A DNA stretch of 64,000 nt, taken from NCBI GenBank assembly GCA_045533485.1, contig JAZSHX010000015.1, positions 1 to 64,000 on the forward strand, given 5' to 3'. The notes under the pieces were generated by a model. That model did no database searches. It was not told the origin of the DNA and worked only from the letters and a program-made list of their open reading frames with translations. The position numbers were made by a program, and so were the translations under genes. Below, piece after piece: positions 57,592 to 64,000 of the stretch (its first letter is position 1; every line of letters starts with the position of its first letter). The stretch comes from Scatosoma sp045533485. Its GTDB lineage: Bacteria > Bacillota > Clostridia > Christensenellales > Borkfalkiaceae.

Positions 57592-59988
57592 TTATTTAAT
57601 GGTAACGATAGTAATGCCCGTCTCGCCTTCGCCGTATTTTCCAAGACGATATGACGCAACGTTTTTATGTCCGCGTAAAAGATCGTGAATGCCTGCACGC
57701 AGCTTGCCTGTGCCGACGCCGTGGATAATACGCACTTCCGGCAAGTTAGAAATAACCGCCGCGTCAATAAACGCTTCCACTTCCGGTAACGCTTCGTGCA
57801 CCGTGCATCCGATCACGTTAATTTCAAGCGTAGGCATAGGTTTTGCTTGCAAGGATTTGACAACCTGCACTTTATCGCCTGCCTTCTTTTTCGTTTGGAT
57901 TTTGTTTGCCATTGTATCGCTTGTACCTGACAAAACAACGAACAAATCGCTAAATTTACTGCGCACACGAATATTACCGCAAAGCAATTCAGCTTCCTTT
58001 TTTTGCGTGCGCACGCTTTGCACCGTACCTTCTTGATTGATGTTTTGCACGTACAATTTAGCCCCAACGGCAATTTGTTTTTCCGTTGCAGGCACGTATT
58101 TAGGCCGTAAAACGTCACTGTTTTCGCTTTCGTAAGCTTGATCGCTTAAACGGTTTTTGAGCGTTCTCGCCTTGATTAAATCGGCTTCGGAAATGCTTTC
58201 TTGTGCAAAAATTTCCTCAATTTCATTTAGCAATTCTTCCGCTGCCGCCGTGCGTTCGTTGATAATTCTTCTCGATTCCGCCTTTGCCTGCGTAAAGAGC
58301 TTTTCTTTTTCCTTTTGCAGTTTCTCTTTTTCCGTTTCCAAAACCTGCAACTGTTGATGCCAGCTTGCCTTTAATGCGTTGCTTTGCCTAAGCGCTTCAT
58401 CTGCTTGAATACGGCTTTCTTCGGCAGTACGCACGATATTTTCAAATTTTTGCGCGTCTTGCGACAAATTAGAAAGCGCGTCTTGCAAAATGCTTTCCTT
58501 TAATCCAAGCCGCCTTGAAATTGCCAAAGCGTTGCTTGATCCAGGCAACCCGATACGAATTACGTACAAAGGTTGTAGCGTGTTGCTGTCAAATTCCATA
58601 CAAGCGTTTTCAATATCCTTTGCAGAAAAGGCAAATTCTTTCAGCGAAGTGTAATGTGTCGTCACCACACCCGACGCACCGGCTTGCAGCAAATGCGAAA
58701 GAATAGCCTTTGCCAACGCTTGCCCTTCTTCGGGGTCAGTTCCGCCGCCTAATTCGTCGATAAGCACCAAGCTTTTCGCGTTTGCATTGTCGACGATATG
58801 AATAATGTTGGTAATGTGCGAAGAAAACGTAGAAAGACTTTCTTCAATACTTTGTGCGTCGCCGATGTCGCAATAAATTTCGTCAAAAACGGAGAGCGCG
58901 GCGCGTTTTGCAGGCACATATAAACCGCACATTGCCATCATACAAAACAAGCCGACCATTTTCAGCGTAACCGTTTTACCGCCCGTATTTGGGCCGCTTA
59001 TCAATAAGAAACGGTAGTTTTCTCCCAGTGATAAGCTAACCGGTACGACCTTTTTCCTATCAATTAAGGGGTGACGGCCGCTGTCAATCACTACCTTTCC
59101 CTTTGCGTTCATTTCCGGTTTAACGCTGGACGTTTTATACGCATACTCCGCACGTGCATAGATAGCGTCAAGCTCTTCTAAAACGCAAACATTCTTGCGT
59201 AATTGTTCCGCGATTGCGCCAACCCCCTTGGAAAGCGCGGACAAAATACGTTCTACTTCTTCCTTTTCGTCCAAGGTAAGCGTACGCAATTCATTGTTCA
59301 TTTCCAGAACTTCTTCCGGCTCAATGAAAAAGGTTGCGCCCGTTGCCGACCTATCGTGAATAAAGCCCTTTACGTTGCGTTTATATTCCGCGCGTACAGG
59401 TAAAACGTAGCGATTATCACGCATCGTCACGATATTGTCCTGCAAATATTTTGCTTCACTCCCTGATAAATATTCACTAAGCCGCGCGCGGATTTTGTCG
59501 TTCAAAAGACGAATTTCACGACGCAGCATATACAGTTTATCGCTTGCGTAATCGCTTACTTCCGTATCGCTGATAATTTTGCTGTGGATATCGTCTTCTA
59601 ACGCAACGTTATAATAGATTGCGTCAACAAGACGTTTTAACTGTTTTATTTCTTCATCGTTGACTGCATGTATGCTTGTAAACGCAATACGTGATGCGCG
59701 CAACAAATGTCCCACCTTCAACAGCTCACCACAGGAAAGCGTAGAGCCCTTTTGCGCGCGGTCGATTTCATCATAAAAGATGGGAAAGCACTCCACTTTA
59801 CTTACGCCGTGCGTAAAAAGTAACGCAACCGCTTCTTCCGTATCTTTCAAGCGCTCTTTAGCAGTTTCAACGTCGGGCGTGGGGTGCATAGCTTGTAAAC
59901 GCGCTTTTCCCCCTTCCAGCGTAGCATATTCCGCCGCTATCCCAAGAATTTTATTAAGTTCCGTTTTTTCAATCGCTTTAACGTTCAT
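57592..59988 (-). CDS. mutS2: Endonuclease MutS2
   Basis: The 798-residue MutS2 has a MutS core and ATPase (Walker A ISGPNTGGKTVTLK, Walker B SLVLIDELGGGTDPEEG), a long coiled coil (about 520-625) and a C-terminal Smr nuclease domain with LEINVIGCTVHEAL and HGVGTGKLRAGIHDLL. In Bacillus MutS2 splits collided ribosomes and suppresses recombination elsewhere. AGGGGAG precedes the ATG. It starts 9 bp after the U32 stop. Confidence 0.95.
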   Translation of the reverse strand: MNVKAIEKTELNKILGIAAEYATLEGGKARLQAMHPTPDVETAKERLKDTEEAVALLFTHGVSKVECFPIFYDEIDRAQKGSTLSCGELLKVGHLLRASRIAFTSIHAVNDEEIKQLKRLVDAIYYNVALEDDIHSKIISDTEVSDYASDKLYMLRREIRLLNDKIRARLSEYLSGSEAKYLQDNIVTMRDNRYVLPVRAEYKRNVKGFIHDRSATGATFFIEPEEVLEMNNELRTLTLDEKEEVERILSALSKGVGAIAEQLRKNVCVLEELDAIYARAEYAYKTSSVKPEMNAKGKVVIDSGRHPLIDRKKVVPVSLSLGENYRFLLISGPNTGGKTVTLKMVGLFCMMAMCGLYVPAKRAALSVFDEIYCDIGDAQSIEESLSTFSSHITNIIHIVDNANAKSLVLIDELGGGTDPEEGQALAKAILSHLLQAGASGVVTTHYTSLKEFAFSAKDIENACMEFDSNTLQPLYVIRIGLPGSSNALAISRRLGLKESILQDALSNLSQDAQKFENIVRTAEESRIQADEALRQSNALKASWHQQLQVLETEKEKLQKEKEKLFTQAKAESRRIINERTAAAEELLNEIEEIFAQESISEADLIKARTLKNRLSDQAYESENSDVLRPKYVPATEKQIAVGAKLYVQNINQEGTVQSVRTQKKEAELLCGNIRVRSKFSDLFVVLSGTSDTMANKIQTKKKAGDKVQVVKSLQAKPMPTLEINVIGCTVHEALPEVEAFIDAAVISNLPEVRIIHGVGTGKLRAGIHDLLRGHKNVASYRLGKYGEGETGITIVTIK

Positions 59989-59997
59989 GTACTCCCC

Positions 59998-62214
59998 TTA
60001 TAATACACCGCGCTTAAAATGTCCCGAAGTGTAATTTTTATAAAGTTTCTTTTGTAAAATTTCGTCGTCAATCGCGGCAACCGCTTGCCCTTTTTGCTCT
60101 TGCAAGGTACAATCGATAAGCTTTCCTGCCCCATCGATACCTTTGCCGATCAGTGTTGCGCAATTATACACTTCAAATCGGCAATTCCCCTTATCGTCCG
60201 TATATCTGCGCATCGGGAATTCGCGGCCGTTTTCGTCCATTAGACAGTATATATTTTTCTTGTCGCAGTTTGCGCAAGTTTTTTCAAAAGGACAATAGCA
60301 TAAATCCATCAATTTGATATCGCCTAAGCTCAACACAAACGCTTTTTCACTGATAAGCGGTTGCAGTTCGCTTGCATTTGCTTCCTTAGAAAGCGCATAA
60401 TAACGTACGTTATCAAATTGCAAAAGCTTAGCAACCGCCACGCCATTGATAAGATGCAGTCCCGTTCCTGCAAACACAGACAAATTGTGCGCCTTGGCAA
60501 ACTGCAACGCCGCATAATTATCCGCATAAACACCGTCCAAATGATGGCTTATAATATAATCGGCAATCGCTTGTTCCTGCGAACGCGTACAAAAAGGCGG
60601 ATAATAAATAAATTTTTCAAAATTGCCGTTGATAAAAGACGCAGGTAACTTTTGCGTATAAGCGTCGGGCTTACAAATGGCAATATCCGCCGTGACGCCT
60701 TGAAAATCGTTAGAAATTACCGCTATTTTGTTGTTTTTGCCTTCGGGTAAGTTACACTGCAACCGCATAGAAAGCGGCTGATTTTTCGCTTGTTTCGTAA
60801 TGCTTTGCGCCACTTTTTCATAAAACTCTCTGCGAAAAGCGTTCAAAAGTGACTTTGCGATAAATATATTGCCTTTTAAAACAATTTCTTCAAACTCTAC
60901 TTGCAAAGGCAACCCGTCCGTTTTTTCAAAACACGCCTTTAACTGTTCTTCGGTCAACGGTTGATTGTTCGCCGTTTGTAAAACGTTCTTTGACGTAACG
61001 ACCACGTCGCCACAGATAGCAACCGCCTGTTTGTTTTCGCAAAAATACAATTTAATAGGCAATTTCGTAAGCTTTTTAGCACTTAAAACGCGTGCGTTTA
61101 CCGCTGTATCCGTAGTGATAAACACACCGTCGCCGTTTTTAAGGCGTGCGTTGCTAACGATAGAAAAACCGCGCGCCACGGCTCTTCCAAACACTGCGCC
61201 GCCCACTTCCATGCCGCCGCGCAAAATTTTGAAAGCGTCGCCGTTTTTTGCCTTGCAAACGCTTTCTACAAGGTACGCGCCGTTGACCACTTTGACCACA
61301 CCAACTTTTTCCCCGATATGCCCTTGCACGCTGGACGAAATAAAACGTTTATCCTGTCCAAACGCAAGCCCTTTGGTATAGTTACCGCGATTATACGTCC
61401 GTTTCAAATCGGACAAGCTTTGTTGTAAATCTTTTGTTTGCGCGCCGTCTAATAATGCCCGATAATAGCGCACTGCCGCTGCAACGTATTCAGCGCGGCG
61501 CATTCTTCCTTCGATTTTGAAAGAAACCACGCCTGCTTGTATGAGCTTTTCAATCGTTTCCCCTACGCACAAATCGGCAAGCGACAAAGCGTAACTTTTC
61601 TCTTCATAGCCGTTTCGATTGATTGAATACTGTTTTCGGCAAGGTTGCTTGCATCTGCCGCGATTGCCGCTGTTGCCGCCTGCAAACGACGAAAAATAAC
61701 ATTGACCGGAAAAACAAGTGCAAAGCGCGCCTTGAACAAATACTTCCGTTTCGATAATTTGCGCGATTGCCGCAATTTCGTCCAGCGGCGTTTCACGGGC
61801 AAGAATTACGCGCGAAAAACCGCACTCTTTGGCGAATAATGCACCGTTTACGTTACATACGCCTGCTTGCGTACTTAAATGTAAAACCACGTCGGGCGCA
61901 TTTTCCTTCACTGCTTTTCCAAGCAAAGCGTCCTGTAAAATGATTGCGTCGACGTCCGTTTGCCATACGTTTGATAAGCTATGCAAAAAGTAGTCAAGTT
62001 CCGCGTCCTTCACAATGGTATTCATCGCCACGTACACGTTAACGCCGCAAAAATGTGCAGTTTTGACTGTTTCGGCTAATTGTTCAAGCCCGAAATTTTC
62101 AGCGCCTTGACGTGCGGAAAAAGCGCTATATCCAAGATATATCGCATTTGCCCCGTTGTCGATTGCCGCTTGTGCGCATTGTGCATTGCCTGCCGGCGCT
62201 AAAATTTCAAGCAT
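59998..62214 (-). CDS. U32 family peptidase/hydroxylase (RlhA-like, with DUF3656)
   Basis: The 738-residue protein opens LEILAPAGNAQCAQAAIDNGANAIYLG in two parts and has the U32 signature FVQGALCTCFSGQCYFSS, then GNRGRCKQPCRK with the conserved cysteines. A DUF3656-like C-terminal region ends with CPFEKTCANCDKKNIYC. Some U32 proteins hydroxylate rRNA or tRNA (RlhA, TrhP); true peptidase activity is rarely shown. AAAGGAAAG lies before the ATG. It lies between the HAD gene and mutS2. Confidence 0.9.
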   Translation of the reverse strand: MLEILAPAGNAQCAQAAIDNGANAIYLGYSAFSARQGAENFGLEQLAETVKTAHFCGVNVYVAMNTIVKDAELDYFLHSLSNVWQTDVDAIILQDALLGKAVKENAPDVVLHLSTQAGVCNVNGALFAKECGFSRVILARETPLDEIAAIAQIIETEVFVQGALCTCFSGQCYFSSFAGGNSGNRGRCKQPCRKQYSINRNGYEEKSYALSLADLCVGETIEKLIQAGVVSFKIEGRMRRAEYVAAAVRYYRALLDGAQTKDLQQSLSDLKRTYNRGNYTKGLAFGQDKRFISSSVQGHIGEKVGVVKVVNGAYLVESVCKAKNGDAFKILRGGMEVGGAVFGRAVARGFSIVSNARLKNGDGVFITTDTAVNARVLSAKKLTKLPIKLYFCENKQAVAICGDVVVTSKNVLQTANNQPLTEEQLKACFEKTDGLPLQVEFEEIVLKGNIFIAKSLLNAFRREFYEKVAQSITKQAKNQPLSMRLQCNLPEGKNNKIAVISNDFQGVTADIAICKPDAYTQKLPASFINGNFEKFIYYPPFCTRSQEQAIADYIISHHLDGVYADNYAALQFAKAHNLSVFAGTGLHLINGVAVAKLLQFDNVRYYALSKEANASELQPLISEKAFVLSLGDIKLMDLCYCPFEKTCANCDKKNIYCLMDENGREFPMRRYTDDKGNCRFEVYNCATLIGKGIDGAGKLIDCTLQEQKGQAVAAIDDEILQKKLYKNYTSGHFKRGVL

Positions 62215-62232
62215 AATTTCTTTCCTTTCGTA

Positions 62233-63060
62233 TTATTCGTTGCAATAGCCAAAACGTTCAATAGCTTCGGCCACCGCGCTTTCTTCGTTGGTTGCCTGTA
62301 AAACGGTTGCCACCTGTTTTAATTCTTCCGCGGCGTTTTGCACAGCCAAACCCAACCCCGCCTTTTCTATCATCGGCAAATCGTTCCATTGATCGCCGAT
62401 TGCGACTGTTTTTTCGATCGGCACGTTATAATGGTTTGCAATAAATTCCAGCGCAGTGCCTTTTGAATAGGAACAATGTACCACTTCCACCAAATATTCC
62501 GCGCTTTTGGTAACCGTGCAATTTTTCAGGCCCAAGCTTGCGATTGCTTGAAAAACCTTTGCATTGTCTTTAGGCTCAACCATCGCTAAAATTTTATAAA
62601 CGGGCATTTTGCTTTCCCGCAAAAATTGCGAAATGGGCGTATCCAAAACACGCAACGCCTTTTCACGAACCGCGGTTTCGTATAAACGCAAAAATTCGTC
62701 GTCCATATTGGAATAAAAACTCCACAAATCATATACGTGGATATGCACGCCAAGCTTCTCAAATTTTTCACATACGGCAATCGCTTCTTCGTGTTGCATT
62801 GTGCCTTGCAAAATAGGAGTTTTCGTTTCTACGTCCACAATGATGGAACCTTGACAACAGGAAACCAAGCCCGTTAAGCCAAGCTCTTCCACTCTATGAA
62901 TAATTCCCGACGGCATACGTCCCGTTGAAATGGCAAACTTGCCGCCTTCTGCTACGTACGCACGAATAGCGTCTTTGTTCTTTTGCGAAATTTCTCCGTT
63001 ATCACAAACCAACGTTCCGTCAAAATCGGAAACAATTAACTGCGCATTTAACTTTTTCAC
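62233..63060 (-). CDS. Cof-type HAD-IIB phosphatase
   Basis: The 275-residue HAD phosphatase has motif I VSDFDGTLV near 9-17 (nucleophile Asp), motif II AISTGRMPSG, a cap domain, and motif IV VAIGDQWNDLPMIEKAG. Substrate is not predictable; relatives dephosphorylate sugar phosphates or cofactors. The start codon is GTG at 63060, directly after the uvrC stop, with AAGGAAG inside the uvrC end. Confidence 0.92.
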   Translation of the reverse strand: MKKLNAQLIVSDFDGTLVCDNGEISQKNKDAIRAYVAEGGKFAISTGRMPSGIIHRVEELGLTGLVSCCQGSIIVDVETKTPILQGTMQHEEAIAVCEKFEKLGVHIHVYDLWSFYSNMDDEFLRLYETAVREKALRVLDTPISQFLRESKMPVYKILAMVEPKDNAKVFQAIASLGLKNCTVTKSAEYLVEVVHCSYSKGTALEFIANHYNVPIEKTVAIGDQWNDLPMIEKAGLGLAVQNAAEELKQVATVLQATNEESAVAEAIERFGYCNE

Positions 63061-64000
63061 TTACAGTTCTTCCTTAAAAAATTTGTATATTTTCTTTGCC
63101 AGTTCTTCACCGATGCCGTCCGCTTTTGCAAGTTCTTCCACGCTTGCACGCATAATTTTATCAATTGTACCAAAGGTCTGCATAAGCGAAAGCTGCTTTT
63201 TCTTGCCTACACCGTCAATTTCTTGTAACACCGACGCCAAATTGCGTTTTGAGTGCAAATTTCTAAAATAGGTGATGGCAAATCGATGCGCTTCGTCGCG
63301 TAAACGCTGTAAAACTTTTAACGCAAAATCTTTTTTATCCAGTTTGATACTTGTATCGCTAAACAGCGTAAAAATTTCTTCGTCGCGTTCGGCAAGAGAA
63401 ATGAGTTCGATATCCTGCACACCCATTTCGTCAAACACTTCTTTCACGGCGGAAAGCTGACCTTTGCCGCCGTCGATAACGATTAAATCGGGTTTAGGGA
63501 AACGCTCTTCTTCGTCCGTGCCAAGTTTGGCAAGCCGACGGCGCATCATTTCTTGATGAGACGCATAATCGTTTGCGCCTTCTACCGTGCGTATCTTAAA
63601 GCGACGGTAGCTGTTTTTATCCGCTTCGCCGTCGATAAACACGACCATAGAGCCAACCTTGTCCACGCCGCTTATGTTGGATATATCGTAACACTCCATA
63701 CGCTTGGGATAACGTTTTAAGCCCAAAAGCTGTTTTAAGCGCGTGCAGGCGTTTTTCGTCATATCGTTTTTGTGCTTAATACCGCCGATTGATTTCGCCA
63801 AATATTCAGCCGCGTTATTTTCCGCCATTTCTAAAAGCTGCTTTTTAACGCCCTGCTTGGCAATGATAATTTCCACCTTTTTGCCAAACTTTTCCATAAA
63901 ATAGCGCTCTAAAAGCTGCTTTTCACAAAACTCTTGTACGATAATTTCTTGCGGCAATTCGTGATTTGAATAAAATTGAATAATAAAAGCCGTCAACGCG
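63061..64000 (-). CDS. uvrC: Excinuclease ABC subunit C, C-terminal part (partial at window edge)
   Basis: The frame remains open to the window end, giving at least 312 residues of UvrC. Present are the RNase H-like 5' endonuclease domain (YDISNISGVDKVGSMVVF, PDLIVIDGGKGQL with catalytic Asp, DEAHRFAITYFR) and the C-terminal helix-hairpin-helix (FGTIDKIMRASVEELAKADGIG in parts). UvrC makes both cuts in nucleotide excision repair. The N-terminal GIY-YIG domain lies outside the window. Confidence 0.95.
   Translation of the reverse strand, partial: ALTAFIIQFYSNHELPQEIIVQEFCEKQLLERYFMEKFGKKVEIIIAKQGVKKQLLEMAENNAAEYLAKSIGGIKHKNDMTKNACTRLKQLLGLKRYPKRMECYDISNISGVDKVGSMVVFIDGEADKNSYRRFKIRTVEGANDYASHQEMMRRRLAKLGTDEEERFPKPDLIVIDGGKGQLSAVKEVFDEMGVQDIELISLAERDEEIFTLFSDTSIKLDKKDFALKVLQRLRDEAHRFAITYFRNLHSKRNLASVLQEIDGVGKKKQLSLMQTFGTIDKIMRASVEELAKADGIGEELAKKIYKFFKEEL

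Noticed and set aside
1..64000. CRISPR arrays, rRNA genes, insertion sequences, toxin-antitoxin or other defence islands
   Set aside because: I found no regularly spaced repeats, rRNA sequence, intact transposase or recognisable defence genes in the window.

Overview
The window looks like chromosome of a spore-forming or formerly spore-forming Firmicute of class Clostridia, probably an uncultured gut-type lineage. It holds the spoIIIAA-AH operon, spoIVB, spo0A, gerW/ytfJ, the IspH-S1 fusion typical of Clostridia, asp23-nusB-folD-ispA-dxs-tlyA-nadK-argR-recN, lexA and a full glycogen cluster. Start sites mostly carry strong AGGAGG-type ribosome sites, and most promoters I could place fit sigma-A (TTGNNN, 17 bp, TATAAT). 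No species call is made.

Left block (1-28.7 kb, all + strand): the 3' end of an oxaloacetate decarboxylase alpha-type gene; a BaiN/RdsA flavoprotein; a fused AroH chorismate mutase-cytidylate kinase; plsC; ispH-rpsA; htpG; spoIIIAA-AH; the asp23 to recN housekeeping run (xseA/xseB absent); spoIVB; two D,D-carboxypeptidases; lysA; scpA-scpB; a membrane protein; gerW; rluB.

Middle (28.7-34.6 kb): lexA and an 8-cysteine mini-protein diverge from a shared operator/promoter region. An MFS transporter then faces an operon of a XerS-like single tyrosine recombinase, hflX and an AraC regulator. Gene orientation flips here from all + to nearly all -, and a 312-bp AT-rich gap upstream of the recombinase holds recombinase-site-like sequences. 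I infer a possible replication terminus/dif region.

Right block (34.6-64 kb, - strand except one tRNA): alpha-amylase family enzyme, glgP, glgA, glgD, glgC, glgB (glycogen synthesis and breakdown); coaE and polA; tRNA-Leu(CAA) with a decayed phage/conjugative 'polyvalent' protein beside it; spo0A; an ABC-F ATPase; acpP; tex; a DNA glycosylase; an M16 peptidase; a YlxY-like deacetylase; mutS2; a U32 peptidase; a HAD phosphatase; the C-terminal part of uvrC.

Most notable: (1) Spo0A has serine at the phospho-acceptor position 56 and an eroded acidic pocket, with an intact DNA-binding domain; (2) a XerS-like recombinase sits at the strand switch next to candidate core sites; (3) a dispersed palindromic repeat occurs three times, once in frame inside a flavoprotein gene; (4) chorismate mutase is fused to CMP kinase; (5) terminator-like hairpins overlap the start codons of spoIVB and of the gene after scpB; (6) 24-bp repeats built from two direct TGTTTCAC units flank coaE.
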